Notes under the pieces: model-generated
Database searches by the model: none
Told to the model about the DNA's origin: nothing
Seen by the model: only the letters and a program-made list of their open reading frames with translations
Part shown: piece by piece, positions 1-12,098 of the stretch
Numbering within the stretch: the first letter of the stretch is position 1
Layout of the letters: each line of letters opens with the position of its first letter
Source: Morinoia aosen
Lineage: Eukaryota > Arthropoda > Malacostraca > Amphipoda > Talitridae
Assembly (NCBI GenBank): GCA_030386875.1
Contig: CM059568.1
Coordinates: forward strand, 12,944,316 to 13,008,315
Direction: 5' to 3'
DNA: 64,000 nt
Translations under genes and position numbers: made by a program

Positions 1-79
1 CTAATTCTTATCAGCAAATACAGCTGATCGTCAACACTGAGCACCAGCTCTCCTCACTCCGAAACAGTGTTGGGTAATT

Positions 80-479
80 ATTGATGTTACCAATAATTTT
101 AATTAGAGAACTTGCCTTTACAATAATAATTAGACTTATCATTGATTTTAATTATTGAACTTATCATTGATTATAATTAGAGAAATTGCCTTTATTATAA
201 TTATTGAACATATCATTGATGACAATTAGAGAACTAACCATTATTATAATTATTGAACTTATCATTGATTATAATTAGAGAAATTGCCTTTATTATAATT
301 ATTGAACATATCATTGATGACAATTAGAGAACTAACCATTATTATAATTATTGAACTTATCATTGATTATAATTAGAGAAATTGCCTTTATTATAATTAT
401 TTAAAATATCATTGATGACAATTGGAGAACTTACCATTATTATAATTATTGAACTTATCATTGATTACAGTTATAGAAG
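80..479. repeat. 49-bp tandem array with a 98-bp dimer pattern
   Basis: Two related 49-bp units alternate. Both share 'atcattgat', 'aattagaga' and 'attataatt'; one carries 'gaaattgcctt' and the other 'gaactaacca'. The first copies are degenerate and the middle copies nearly identical. The array stops a few bases from the candidate exon at 486-569, so if that exon is real the array lies just inside its downstream intron. Confidence 0.9.
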
Positions 480-485
480 ACTTAC

Positions 486-569
486 TTTGTGTTGGGGTCG
501 TAGGATGTGAGGGAGTTGATGGAACTCGTGGACCCTGAGAGATCCTTGGCCTTGTGTTCACTGTATTCT
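486..569 (-). CDS. Candidate internal exon, unknown gene
   Basis: This 84-bp segment is bounded on the minus strand by a good acceptor (tttctttatctcaattacag) and a strong donor (aaa|gtaagt). It is visibly richer in GC than the flanks. Two of its three frames are open. One (phase 2 in and out) gives a Ser/Thr-rich hydrophilic peptide containing EYSEHKAKDLSG and SLTSYDPNT. The other (phase 1 in and out) gives a Pro/Thr-rich peptide containing RVPSTPSHPTTPTQ. The second frame is phase-compatible with the candidate exons at 1338-1418 and 25069-25174. No family was recognised. Splice signals and composition are what the sequence shows; exon status is inference. Chance is a real alternative for a segment this short, though this is one of the best splice-bounded frames in the window. 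Confidence 0.35.
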
Positions 570-1337
570 CTGTAATTGAGATAAAGAAATTGGTTGGTCA
601 GTGGACTATAAAAACATCAAAAAGAAAACATTTGGGAACAAAAGACAGAGAAAGCAATGTAGTCTATGCTTTACATGGGGTCACTGCCTTACGCTAGCTC
701 ACAAAAAATAACGACGAGACAAATAGAGCAGAGGGTGCCTCAAAAACTGTACTCATCCTTTAAACTGACGATTACTCATTAATTTTTGCTTTTGTTTCAG
801 GTGCATCTGATTTTTTGATAATTTTTGTTTTTGAACTTAATGTTCATTTCTCTGATTTTAACTAATCACACTTGTAATAATGTCAATGAACACTTATACC
901 GGAAAAAATACATGAGTACCTGAAGAGTGAGTACATTTTTTGGAGGTCACCTTTTATACGGTGCTCGTCACGAGAGGCGCATATCAACATGCATTGAGCC
1001 GCATTATTTTTAAATCTGCGTACACATTGCCCTCTGGTGGCGGTACTAGGAAATCAGACGCGTCGTCTTAGCTTCAAAAGGCTTCTCTTTGTAAGACGTT
1101 CAGTCGTAAAAATAAACGGTAAGAAGCCCAAGAAATCTTTACGTCGATATCAGCTGTTGTTGAGCTCAGTCTCACAAGTTTCAACTCACTGAAGGCTGCA
1201 CGGCAAATGAAATTGTTTTATTGCATCAAATTGACAAGGAACTGAGTATGAGACATCAAACTCAACACGAAATAAATTAAAATTTCACTTTTTTCGACGA
1301 CTTTAGATGGATTCCAAACACCTATTGGAAAACTTAC
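570..1337. other. No feature recognised
   Basis: Mixed-composition DNA. An acceptor-like tract ends at 800 on the plus strand but is followed by quickly closed frames. Confidence 0.5.
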
Positions 1338-1418
1338 CGTTTCGAAAAGACAGTTTATAATTGTAGTATCGAGATAGGCTTTTCCACTGTTCAGCTTCAT
1401 CTTTTGAACCCGGGAAGC
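1338..1418 (-). CDS. Weak candidate exon, unknown gene
   Basis: 81 bp on the minus strand ends in a good donor (aacg|gtaagt) and begins after a modest acceptor (ggtgtag) with only a T-leaning upstream tract. The frame entering and leaving in phase 1 reads FPGSKDEAEQWKSLSRYYNY and continues LSFRN. That phase fits the donor of 25069-25174 upstream and one open frame of 486-569 downstream. A second overlapping reading begins at an ATG at 1400. No homolog was recognised. The acceptor is the weak point, and the segment may be non-coding. Confidence 0.22.
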
Positions 1419-1772
1419 CTACACCGATTAAGCAACAATAAACACATACTCAACCAGATCAAATGACTGTGACTCGTATAATCATTTCATCTGGTCTGTT
1501 CACAATTGAGATAACTATCGTTTTAACAAACAGCGAAGAGAAGAATTGAGGATAATGAGCAAAAGGAAGTAAAATACGCTCGTTTAATTTCCAGCGCTAA
1601 GTACCATTGATTCATATGAATACGAGGGTATCTCTGACAAAGGAGATCACGTTTTGCTTTTCATCGACCCCTGCATTAAAACGTTCTGCAGCCAATTTAT
1701 GCAGTCGAGCAGCAAAAACAACTTTGAAAAATTCAAAATGATGCTTGGAAGAATATTTCCCAGCCTCACGAA

Positions 1773-1994
1773 ATTTTTTCAGTTCATCACGCGTTTGAAG
1801 GCGAAGAAAATTGCTTATCATCTTAGCTAAAACACTCACTACATAATTCGATTTCACTTACTATTTAGAAAAAACAAGATCGAAACGCTGCTTTCTATAA
1901 ATAGACAGTGATTTCGAATTTTGTAGTGAGTGTTTTAGTAAAGATGATAAGCAATTTTCTCCGTCTTTCAACGCGTGATGAACTGGGAAAAAAA
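1773..1994. repeat. Inverted repeat, ~87-bp arms, 48-bp loop
   Basis: Arms at about 1773-1858 and 1907-1994 are reverse complements with scattered mismatches. The matching cores are 'gataagcaattttct', 'agtgagtgtttta' and 'cgcgtgatgaact'. A short open frame on the minus strand (1612-1857, 81 aa, unrecognised) overlaps the left arm and continues beyond it. The right arm looks like an inverted partial copy of the end of that frame. It could be a small foldback insertion or a local inverted duplication. Confidence 0.8.
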
Positions 1995-2300
1995 GGTTGT
2001 AAGAATAATGAAAACTTCATCACGAATTAAATGAATATTCCATTCCAATTTCCAACATTAAGGCTTCTGGTTACCCTTCATTGTTCCAGCACCAGATGTT
2101 TCTGCCGCTCTTAGCTAAAAATTTGCTTTCATTTGTAACCGCGTTCGAGTTTTCTAATGATATTTTAATAGTGAAGCATAGGTATGTTAAAAACCTCGGT
2201 ACCATTAATTTTGTTGCATTGAATTCAGGAAAATTCTGAAACTTTAAATGTAATGTAGTCTCTTATAATTTTGTTTCACGAAAGTCAATGGCAACCGAAA

Positions 2301-2408
2301 CCCAGTCAAACTTTTTCGCGGGAGCATGAATGTTTTTAGAAGCCTAAGCGATTTAGTTACATGAGCAGCGAAAAACTTGCACGCAGGAGGCGAAAAAGTT
2401 AGACTGGG
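2301..2408. mobile_element. Palindromic MITE, copy A (108 bp)
   Basis: Begins cccagtcaaactttttcgcg and ends with its reverse-complement relative cgaaaaagttagactggg. The centre carries 'cctaagcgattta'. Almost the whole length pairs with itself, with damage mainly in the right half near the centre. Same family as 6320-6437, 25975-26082, 55702-55829 and, more distantly, 51350-51460. No clear target-site duplication was seen. Confidence 0.85.
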
Positions 2409-4534
2409 AATCTTGCTTCATCATTTTCAATGAAGCTGTTCATATTCTCACGGATTGTTCCATGAATCAAGCAATTGGCCATGGCAGGTTTCCTGAAGTC
2501 TTTAATATTTTTGCTTTATTTACTGTCATTTAATAAAAGCAGCCCAGAGGTCATTCCCAACAGAAAGCTGGAGTCGGCCGATTGAAGTGTCGCTGAAAAT
2601 TTGGCAGTTTAAATTGTCGCAGATTTGGAGAGCTCTCAATGGAATTTTGTGCGGGCTAAATACTCCATTTAACGAAGCGCTTCAACTCTAGCGTCACTTC
2701 GACGCTTGTGAAATCAAATGCGTTATTTTCAGATGAATTTAGCGAGCAAAATTGATCTAGTGCACTCGAGCGAGCACTCTGCCACCAAATGTCCCGAATT
2801 TCCAAATGTCGAATTTTGGCGCGCAGGAACACGTGGACGTTTGGGTGCTATGAAAAGTGAAGGACTTTTCGAAACTTTTTGCCAGGCTTTTATCTTTTGA
2901 ACTATACCGTACCGTTCATTCTTCGCTCCTACGCAATAGGGAAGAGTCACAGAACGACAAAGTTGGTTTCTATCTGTTTTTTGGTTGAAAAATGTGGAAA
3001 ATTTGGGATATACAATACATCCCCAAAAATAGCTTCATTCATAAAAAAAAATTTTATTCATATCGTTGAGGAAGCAAAGTTGTCCTAATGCTACTTGTGG
3101 TTGTGCTAAATTTCCTTGAAAAAAATTATACAAAAAGAATGTAGGAGAGAACTCTACGCGCAAAAATGTTATCACCTCCTTCATCTTCACACTAGTCAGC
3201 CTCAATTCCTTTACTTATTGCATATGTATATTATGAGGTACCTTTTCATTTCAAGCGGATATTTTCTCATGAGTTTTAAAATCAATTTGATAGACATTGA
3301 TCAGTTGGGACCTCAGTAAGTGTGACTGACGATGAAACCAAACAGAAATGAAAAGATTTCTGGACATGCGGAACAATTTCAAAGGAACAGAAAAATGAGG
3401 CGTTTTGACACGTGATTTCATGTTTCTTCGAGTCCTACGAGTTGAATAAAAAAAAATCATTCAATTTTCAAAAATATATAATCTGAACATAAACTGACTT
3501 GCTCCAGAACTGAAATAAAAAAATTACTTGAATAGTCGTAAGTTAAAGAGAGAAAAAATTTTTGAGACACTCTGAGAAACAAATCTGATTGCATTACATA
3601 CGAAGGAAGAAGATGCCCAACTGGCTCGAGTTGCTATGTAAGCCGTACCTACCAGGCTGTGGAAAAGCTTACTTATTATTGTTCATGAAAGTCTATTTCT
3701 ACGCTCGCTTGTCTTCCAAAGCTCATGAATTCCTGAGCATCACGAATATAACTTAATTAACTAATGAACAACATGGAAATTCAAATCATCAGTTAAGAAG
3801 ACTTAATGAGCTTGGTGTTTACCTAAGTAACTAGCAGCGCAATGTGTAACACTTACTCAGGGTGGTCGCTAATTGAATTTTCATAATGATGCTGACCGGC
3901 CTGTAGTCCCAAACCCAATTTTAATGAATACTTACTAAAAACTAAATGATATGTTCCATCTATTTAACGTTCGTTATTTTCAAAATTGGTCTCTAAAATT
4001 AGCTATAATATGAGTTGAATGTTGAACTTCAGTTTAACCTGCCGCACTTATCGTGTTAACCACTTACTCAAGAACCACTAAGGATAATCAACTCACTCTC
4101 AGAAGAACGATAGCGACCTGCCATAGTGGACAGAGACAAGACAAATCGAAAAGCGACAAAATCAGGTTAATTGCCGTACGAGCGTTGATTTTAAGTTTAA
4201 TATTTTCCTCCAACAGGATTAAAGACTTGTCTTCTTTTGGATCTCGATTTACGCCCACCAATTTCCAGGACAAAAATGGTGGCTCTGAACTAATTAAAAG
4301 CAACGCTGGATTTAGACAGCATCTTTCGGCAGTATAAACGAACCAAACTTCAAAGAGTAATCTTCCGAGGTCGGGTTCAAGGGGAACTGAGCGGGGCGAG
4401 CAATTGGGGTGCTGGGATTTAAAGCAAGAGCATTTGCAGCGTGCTTGTGTGTGTGAGCTAAATTTAGACTCATTAAAGAGAAGGCTACGTAAGCACTCTG
4501 CCCAAGGGATGGAGGTTGCTTTGAAATGATGACA
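2409..4534. other. No gene recognised; overlapping open frames only
   Basis: 2718-2900 (plus, 60 aa) and 2729-2950 (minus, 73 aa) are open on both strands of one GC-richer patch, and an acceptor-like 'gcgttattttcag' precedes the plus frame. 4088-4576 (minus) is a 162-aa open frame overlapping a 94-aa plus frame. It has no recognisable domain, and its length is near what chance can give in this much sequence. None is called as a gene. Confidence 0.4.
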
Positions 4535-4950
4535 AAAATTAGACAGGTATAACATCATCACTGTATTTAACCCCATTGGAGTAAAGGATAAGTTAAAATA
4601 AAGACGAATTGCGCAGGTGTAACATATTTATAGTATACAGTCTCATTGGAACAAACGATCAGTTCAAATGAATGCAATTAATATCGCACAGGTAGATCAT
4701 ACATACAATATACCATCTCCACAGCGAGTGCAATGACTACAAGGATGCTAAAATGAATACAAGTACCGTACAGGAACATCATACCTACATAAAGTATACA
4801 GTCCCCACTGAGCAGATGATAAATTAAAGAAATAAGTATAAACATGGCGCACAGAAAGCTTACGTACATTATACAAGCCTCACGTAGGATGTAAAAGATA
4901 TGTTAATGCAAGGATGTTGCAGGTATATCTTACCTTCATTATTCATGCAA
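4535..4950. repeat. Degenerate tandem repeat, ~70-85-bp unit
   Basis: About five or six diverged copies are marked by a recurring 'cgcacagg(t/a)' motif, followed by 'catac', 'tatacagtctc' and 'aaatgaat'. Marker motifs recur near 4539, 4611, 4684, 4766, 4849 and 4917. Confidence 0.7.
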
Positions 4951-6107
4951 GCAATGCACTTTGAACAGACTCAACAAGGACGTATAATCCTTAGCCAACA
5001 ACATTTATCATGATTGGACCCTGCAAAAAAGCTCGTGCCTGTATAAATAGAGTGTGAAAAAATTATGTGTCTTGTGGGTGTACTCAACGTGTGGAAATGC
5101 GAAACGCTTTACAACTCTTTAGAAAAAACTGTTAAGTTTTGGTCTGTACGGATTCAGTGTTTCTACTTTATAGCGCTCCTCAATATTTTCCCTTGCAAAA
5201 ATAATGTTAAACTCATACTACTAAAAAATATTTACCCAATAGTAATATCATGAGCACTGTACTTTCACGAAAAACCTTGCAGTCAAACTTTTATTGGCCA
5301 ATTTTATAGATCTATAGCGTACCAATTAGAGTGAAGAAAAATTATTTTGTGTTAACTTTGACATGCCCATGTTTAGGAAAATATTTGATCTTAAAAAGAA
5401 GTTTTACTGAGTTTGCTCATTCGAGTTATTATTCTTTACTGGTTCACCCCCCTCCCCCCCCCCACCCCCCTCTATTTTACACAAAAAAGGGCGAAATGAG
5501 AGAAAGGCCGTAAGAAATAAAAAAATACAATCTCTCGAGAGTTGATGAGGCCGCGTGAACACGCCTCGTCAAAATATATAGGACTGGAGCTTGTATCACA
5601 GATAACCTCATCACACACTGCAGGCTGGCTTCGATCAGACCGACCGACGGACGCGGATCTTATTATAGTATAGATTTTGTTTAATAAGTTCAAAGTTCCG
5701 AGCAGCTCAAACTGTTCACGGACGTTAGAAGTGCGCTTTTCCTGCTGTTTGTACTCCTGAGTGCCCCTCAACCATCTCCCATGTTGTTTCATCTGAAGAG
5801 TAAATGCCGCATAACATTTTGTGATTAACATTTCTCGCCTCAGTGAGTTTCCAAAGCGTTTTGGTTACGCAAGCATAGATTCTACAAGAATTTTAGTTTT
5901 TTGTAGTCCTGTTCACAAGTCACCGGCAGGGACTACCGCAAGAAAGCCATTACCAACTTCTTTACTTTGTACAAGAAGAGTGCAGTATTTTCTGCCATGT
6001 ACGACGTACAATGCCTGTTAAATTACCGTTCATTTGAAAAACCTTAATTCGGTAGACACACACGAAAATTTCAAATGGAAAAAGAGGTTCATTCCACTAC
6101 TACTATG
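4951..6107. other. No gene recognised; C-rich tract
   Basis: 5446-5471 is an almost pure C tract on the plus strand. A 119-aa open minus frame spans 5472-5831 and shows no recognisable domain. Nothing else was supported. Confidence 0.5.
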
Positions 6108-6262
6108 TAAGAGAGTAGCAAAGCACTTGTAGTTCCCCTCTATTGCTATGAAAAAGAGTAGCACAGTACTCATAGTATTCCTTTTCGGCTCTGTAAGAAA
6201 GTAGCAGAGTACTCGGGGTACATGTACTTCTACTCTAGTGAAAAAGAGTAGCAAAATGCTCG
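6108..6262. repeat. Degenerate tandem repeat, ~42-48-bp unit
   Basis: Four copies are marked by 'gaaa(a)agagtagca(a/c)a(g/a)tactc'. The motif starts near 6111, 6155, 6197 and 6245. Confidence 0.7.
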
Positions 6263-6319
6263 ACTTATTATCCCCATGGACATCCGTCATCGTTGCAGAT
6301 AGCAATGTTTAGCTATCTT

Positions 6320-6437
6320 CCCAGTTTAACCTTTTCGTCGCCTGCATGCATGTTTTTCGCCGCTTAAGCGATTTAAGCGATTAAGTCGCTTAGGCGGCGT
6401 AAGACATGCATGTAGGCGCCAAAAAAATTAGACTGGG
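6320..6437. mobile_element. Palindromic MITE, copy B (118 bp)
   Basis: Starts cccagtttaaccttttcgtc and ends aaaaaaattagactggg. Each arm carries 'gcatgcatgt'-type and 'cgccgcttaagcg'-type blocks in inverted order. The centre has an extra 'gatttaagcgattaagtcgc' palindromic block relative to copies A and C. Confidence 0.9.
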
Positions 6438-6968
6438 CTGTTAAAACCGATAGTTATGTACAGTAGTGGTGGTAAGTGATGCATGATTCAGCCGTACTAT
6501 GCTAAGTGTTAACAAGTAAACTGAATTTACGCACAGAATTCGTGGCGAATTCTGCATAGTGAAAGTCCTCTCTGTAAGTAGTGAAGCCTGAAGGTAATGT
6601 AAATATTGAATTAACTAGCTCGAATATCAATGAAACTTGATTCGTTTAGCCATCAAAATCGATGTAAAGTCATGGAATGAGTGAGCCTTGCTGGGAAACA
6701 AAAAAAATAAAAGTAACGAAAAAACGATGACAAAGTATACGATAGCTTGCAAACAGGGTGAGGAAAGGGAAGTTAGTTAGTTTTCTGCGAGCATGAATTG
6801 GGAAAGTTACCCAAATGGAACCTCATATTTAAAATGAAATGGGCTTGACATTTTTTATTTTCGTCCTTCGTGTACCCAAATTTTGATACAAAAAATCTGC
6901 AGCAGTTGGCAGACGTGGAACTTTTCATGAGCATGATAAGACGCATGAAGCCATGGCGTATTCATGCA
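6438..6968. other. No feature recognised
   Basis: AT-rich DNA with no repeat or convincing frame seen on either strand. Confidence 0.5.
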
Positions 6969-7143
6969 TCAATTCTCATTCTTATGATAATTCTTTTTCC
7001 TATTATAATTCTCATTCTTTCATTAATTCTTATTCTTTTATTCATTCAAATTCTTATATTAATTCTTATTCTTATATTAATTGGCATTCTTAGATCAATT
7101 CTTATCCTCAAATTAATTCTTATTCCTATATTCATTCTCTATT
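6969..7143. repeat. 18-bp pyrimidine-rich tandem repeat
   Basis: The clearest copies read attcttatattaattctt with small changes. Because 18 is a multiple of three, one frame stays open as an Ile/Leu-rich string (part of the 147-aa frame at 6870-7313). That frame is a repeat artefact, not a recognisable membrane protein. Confidence 0.8.
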
Positions 7144-8695
7144 TTTGGACAATGCAAGTCATTTACAGTTACAACTGCTGTATTTGTTATCACAAGAGAC
7201 ATTCAAAAACAGTTCGATACAGTTCGAAGTCACCGAGAAATTCATCTCTAATCCTCATGGTAATTTCGCTATCGACTAAGGCATATCTTCTTAGGTCTAT
7301 GCTATTGTACTGAATTGTGTTGTCCCTCACAAGTTTGAGCGATGTCATTGAAGACAGATGCTGAAAGTTTCATCAGCCATGACCACGAATGCGTATTTTG
7401 TACTTCATTTCATAGGAGCTCAGAGTTACTGACCTACATTTGCCAGCAAAATTGTAAAAGCTCCAATCGTTGAATGCATCAATTATTTTTTTCCGAGCCA
7501 TATCCTGATCTTACCTGAAAACCATAATCAAGACACTGCTACATCAAATGTGCAATTAAACTCACTTAAATTTGCTCGTAAAGTCATCCACGCTCAGAAC
7601 TACCCAGTCTTGTTAGCATAAAGAAATCGCTCGAGCTGTGTAATCGAGTGCGAGTACGAGTACGAGCTTCCGAGTCGTTCTTACTCCTCCAGTATTCCCA
7701 GAGTGGTTGGTTCATAAGCAATTCCCCAATCCTCTCAGCGTTCAACAAATTACAAAGGAATGCAATTTTCTTGGACTTGGAAGAGGAAGCAATTTTACGA
7801 GGGAAACTTGCTAAAGAGGTTGGCGAAATTCACAAACCTAATTCTCGGACTGCATCTGAGAGTGTGTGTGTTCTATCTGTATTCTGTCTCGGACTTTCTC
7901 TTTTTGACCTAGTAAATTTCTCAGGGGAGAAATAAAACTAAAAAAAGGTCCTCAGTTTTGCATTTTCGGAGTTTCCTCGTCGTGTTGCAGTAGAAGGTAT
8001 AAGCGTCTTGAGAAACTTGATCCTATACTTCGGACTTAATCCCACTTTTGCAACAAACTGATTATCTGTGTAGCGCAGACTAAGTATATAAATTACTTTA
8101 GTGAGACCTTCTTACTTCACTACAGAACTGGACAAAATTGACGAGTAACATCATTACGACGAAAGTAAATTTCGATGATCTTAGTCGAGATACAACCAAG
8201 GGGCTTTCACAGCGAGCGTACATACATCGGGTCTTTCAATGCCAAAAGCGCATAAGTACAAACATTACAAAAAAACATCTATTACTTCCCAATGCGAAAT
8301 TTGTCTCGAGTCCCATCAGTTATGAAAAACATTAAACATTTTCCTCATTTATCCGATTTCCACAGCAAAAAATTATCATAAAATATTTGGAGAATCCAAA
8401 AGAAACGTTTATAGTTTAAAAAATTCCGAAAGACGATGGCTGTTTAAAAGCCTTTTAGATGAAATCAATCTCGTATGCTGCTTCTGTACTGATTTGCAGC
8501 GCCACTAGTACTGAGCGGAATTGAAGGATTGTCTTTTCACAGATCTCGGGAATATCCCACGTGTAACAGTGGAGATTTTTCGTTTCCTGTCAATTGAGAT
8601 TGTTTTTTTACTCTATAAGATATAATAGTGGTTATCGCTCCAATCTTCCATGTTCACTTAAGACAGATACCAATTAATTTGTGCGTGAAAAGGAT
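7144..8695. other. No gene recognised
   Basis: 7648-7935 (plus) is a 95-aa open frame preceded internally by an acceptor-like tract (ttcttactcctccag), but it has no strong donor and no domain. 7513 on the minus strand carries ttttcag|gtaaga, which resembles a recursive splice site but has no supported exon. Confidence 0.4.
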
Positions 8696-8891
8696 CAAGC
8701 AGCTGAACACAGTCAATTAGCACGCATAAGAAGCAAGCAGCTGAACACAAATAATTAGCACGCAATAAGAAGCCAGCAGCAGAATACAAATAATTAGCAC
8801 GTAATAAGAAGCCAGCAGCAGAATACAAATAATTAGCACGCAATAAGAAGCCAGCAGCAGAATACAAATAATTAGCACGCAATAAGAAGCA
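8696..8891. repeat. 39-bp tandem repeat, ~5 copies
   Basis: The unit starts at agcacgcaataagaagcc and includes 'agcagaatacaaataatt'. The last three copies are nearly identical, while the first two have 'caagcagctgaacac' variants. The unit equals 13 codons, so two minus frames stay open as repetitive hydrophobic strings (8658-8963 and 8717-8914). Confidence 0.9.
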
Positions 8892-9145
8892 TGCACCATC
8901 CCCAAAAAGGGCACATCTCAGCGCCCTCGGAAGCAATCCCGCTCGCCGCTGTCTCTCCCTCATTGAAGTGAGAGAACTTGGCCAGAAATTAGGCAGTGAA
9001 GACCCTCGTGATGTGGATTCGAACTTGTGGCAACATTAATGAGTTCTGAAGAGAGCATTTCAAAGGGCATAAAAGTTCAGCTCGCGTCGAACTGGAGGTC
9101 TTGTTGATGATTTGTTCTCTGAGCCATGTACTCGAGTGAGGGCAT

Positions 9146-9382
9146 ATATGTTATGAGTTTGTATGTTGTGAGTCTGCATGTCGTGAGTCTGTATGTTGTG
9201 AGTCTGCATGTTGTGAGTCGGCATGTTGTGAGTCTGTATGTTGTGAGTCTGCATGTTGTGTGTCTGCATGATTGAGTCTGCATGTTGTGAGTCTGTATGT
9301 TGTGAGTCTGTATGTTGTGAGTCTGTATGATGTGAGTCTGCACGTTGTGATTCTGTATGTTGTGAGTCTGCATGTCGTGACT
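9146..9382. repeat. 15-bp minisatellite, ~16 copies
   Basis: The consensus unit is tgttgtgagtctgca, with point variants such as gtat and tcgtg. Five codons per unit keep several minus frames open (QTHNM-type repeats). These are not credible proteins because three frames are open at once. Confidence 0.92.
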
Positions 9383-9593
9383 AAACAAAACATCAAAGCA
9401 TCAAAATGTTTTTACTGGATCCAAAATGGCTGACAAGATCGACCGTCGCAGCTCTGCCTGCCATATGTCGACTAAATTGAGAGACATGAACGCGTATTGC
9501 AAAAGATGCCTTGTTAGGGAATTCTTGTTTGTACAGTGGACGAATTAAATCGTACAATTTCGGTATATATAGTTGCAATATTTTCAGACACTA
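9383..9593. other. Unique spacer between two arrays
   Basis: No feature seen. Confidence 0.5.
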
Positions 9594-10103
9594 TTATATT
9601 ACAGTATATGTTGTTAAATTATTTTATGCTACAAATAAATTACAAAATATGTTACTGAATTAGTTCATAGTACAATTAAATTACAGTATATATAGCTAAA
9701 TTATTGTATGCTACAATTAAAATACCATACACGTCGGTAAATAGTTTTTTCTGCTACAGTATTACCAATTACAGTATATGTTGTAAAATAAGTCTATTCT
9801 GCTATTAAATTACGGTATATGTTGCTAAATTATTTTGTGCTGCTATTAAATTACAGTACATGCTGCTAAATTGTTTTTTGCTTCTAATAAATTACAGTAC
9901 ATGTTGTTGAATTATTTTCTGCTACTAATAAAATACAGTACATGTTGTTAAATTATTTTGTGCTACTATTAAATTACAGTACATGTTAAATTATTTTGTG
10001 CTGCTATTAAATTAGAGTACATGTTGTTAAATTATTTTGTGCTGCTATTAAATTACAGCACATGTTGTTGAATTATTTTGTGCTACTAATAAAATACAGT
10101 ACA
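9594..10103. repeat. 41-bp AT-rich tandem repeat, ~12 copies
   Basis: Unit core: attacagtacatgttgttaa, followed by 'attattttgtgctactattaa'-like sequence. The left copies are the most diverged and the right copies nearly identical. One unit has lost several bases near 9985. Confidence 0.88.
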
Positions 10104-12086
10104 ACTCATACAGCGACTCTGCGGAGCTTCATTTGTCAGTTTCATGTTTTCTTGATCTCTCTTTTTCATAGCTGAATTAGTCTGAATACAAGATGACATT
10201 GCTGTGCTTCATGAATAAGATGTAAAGCATTCCTTCATTACCTGCGCTGCAAATGCTCATTAACATTCCATTTTCTTCGTCTATTCAGAAAGGCACATCT
10301 ACTCTCTCGAGCATGATTGCATTTTGTTACTCTGGATCTTAACAATGCAGCTAGGGCGGTCCCTGTTAGTTAAAGTCTACATTAAAAACAGGCTACCCTA
10401 ATGCAAGACGGCATCTGGCATCCCTATTCTGCCCCTGTCACTTCATCTTCTCGAGTGACATTTTTACGACTGCCGTGCAATCTAACTCGACATCATTGCC
10501 TGACCACTGCTTCTTTTCATCTTATATTCAAACTCTATGTTATATAAGCAACGTAGCATCTCTCGAGTAAAATTCCAAGCATCGTCTGACCTGATCCATT
10601 AGCGAATTCATACTCTCGATTAAAAGTTGTAAATTTTGGCGATGCATGTTCTCGTTGAGATATTGTTTGCGTTTACGTACATCAGAAAGTTCCGTCAACC
10701 GGACGACTCAAACGATTCAAGAGGATGGCAGATCAACACTTTGATCCAGCCGGGCAAACTCAGCTGAGTTTTAGACTTCACAAGATCTGACTCAAGAAAA
10801 CTGCCAAGTTTTTGTACGAACGGTTGAGAGATGATGGTATGAAAATTGCCAAAATTAGTGTTTTGCATTAGCACTAACCTGATCAAACTCATCTATAAGA
10901 GAACACTGTTTGAATAAAGACAAAATCTTTAATAACGCAAATTTCAAAATACTGAATTCAACCTCAAATTTGTCTGATCACAGCCTTTTGGAATCGATGT
11001 ACATTTTAAAAAATCATTCCGTCAATAAATGAATGTGACTGTGAATCCTTCTATTGTTTATTGAAATTTTCTATAATTATGTGTCTTATTATGCCTTTTA
11101 AATCTCAATATCTTATATCCGGCTTATTCAGAAGATTTCGAGTTACAACTTTTTTAACATTTTGATTTGTTGTATTTTAAAGCACTGAAGATGGATTTTT
11201 TGTGATACGAAACGCTTGTTTTTTATGATGATATTCTTATCCACGTTGCATGGTTTTTCTTTTGTATCCTATAAGTGAGATTTCCTAGCTATGAGTCTAT
11301 TTTATTAAATATCGAATTAGAAAAAACTCGACGGAACAAGAGTCGCAATTCAGACATTAAGGAGCACAAATGTGATATACTTCATTGCAGACTTTAGAGT
11401 TAAAAGACAATATTTTAATTTGATCGTTACCGTTACACAATTGTGCAATCGGCAGCACAGCGCGGCAGTCGCAGCTCAGTGACACCGCCGTCATGTCCAT
11501 ATTTACCGCAGTTTTTCAAGGGAAATCTAATGAAATTTGTTCATCACAGAAAAAGCGAAGGCCCCTTTTAGATTGCTGACCCCCCTATATGCGCTTCACG
11601 AAACACACACAAGAGAAAGCAAAGTGTTGCTGTGAACTATCTATAACCTCCAGGTCTGTGACTTTAGCTAATAAACATCATGTAAGAATTTTGTTTTATA
11701 GATTTAAACTTCGTATGAACGTGATTTATAAGAAACGCTTAATCATTCAGTATCTGTTTTACGTTATCTAACTCACCATTGCATTTCTTCAAAAATGAAA
11801 TTCATGTGATTTAAAAGTGAAGAATATTCTTTTAAGTCAACTCGTTGCAACGACTTTTTGGAGATCATTTTAAGTTCATAAGCTAAATTTTTCCTCTCTT
11901 TGTTTAGCGTATAAAAAATAAAGTTTAAAAGTCTAATGTAGGACATGTAGAAACACCCAATATAAATTTGCAAATTGTTTATGCAATAACAAGTTCCACT
12001 GAGGAATTGATTCATAGAGAATTTGACTTGAACGAGATTCACTTTGGAATTCCATTGTGTTCTGCAGGTGTTTCATAACTGGCTCC
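10104..12086. other. No gene recognised
   Basis: 10879-10905 on the minus strand is a 27-bp frame (CSLIDEFDQ) between a strong acceptor (tgtctttattcaaacag) and donor (cag|gttagt). It could be a microexon, but a unit this short is not distinguishable from chance. The rest shows nothing. Confidence 0.4.
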
Positions 12087-12098
12087 TGTTAACTTGTA
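12087..12098. repeat. Target-site duplication, left copy
   Basis: tgttaacttgta, identical to 13636-13647 on the other side of the LINE insertion. Confidence 0.85.

Noticed and set aside
4088-4576. 162-aa open minus frame
   Set aside because: No domain recognised, overlaps a plus frame, and its length is near the chance maximum for a 64-kb AT-rich window.
6870-7313. 147-aa Ile/Leu-rich frame resembling a membrane protein
   Set aside because: The hydrophobic part is the translation of an 18-bp pyrimidine-rich repeat.
7505-7520. Recursive splice site (ttttcag|gtaaga) on the minus strand
   Set aside because: The motif fits, but without a supported host intron it cannot be claimed.
7648-7935. 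95-aa plus frame after an acceptor-like tract
   Set aside because: No usable donor, no domain, and its C-terminal part is low-complexity.
10879-10905. 27-bp microexon (CSLIDEFDQ) with strong splice sites on the minus strand
   Set aside because: Too short to separate from chance, and its phase 0 does not fit the other minus-strand candidate exons.
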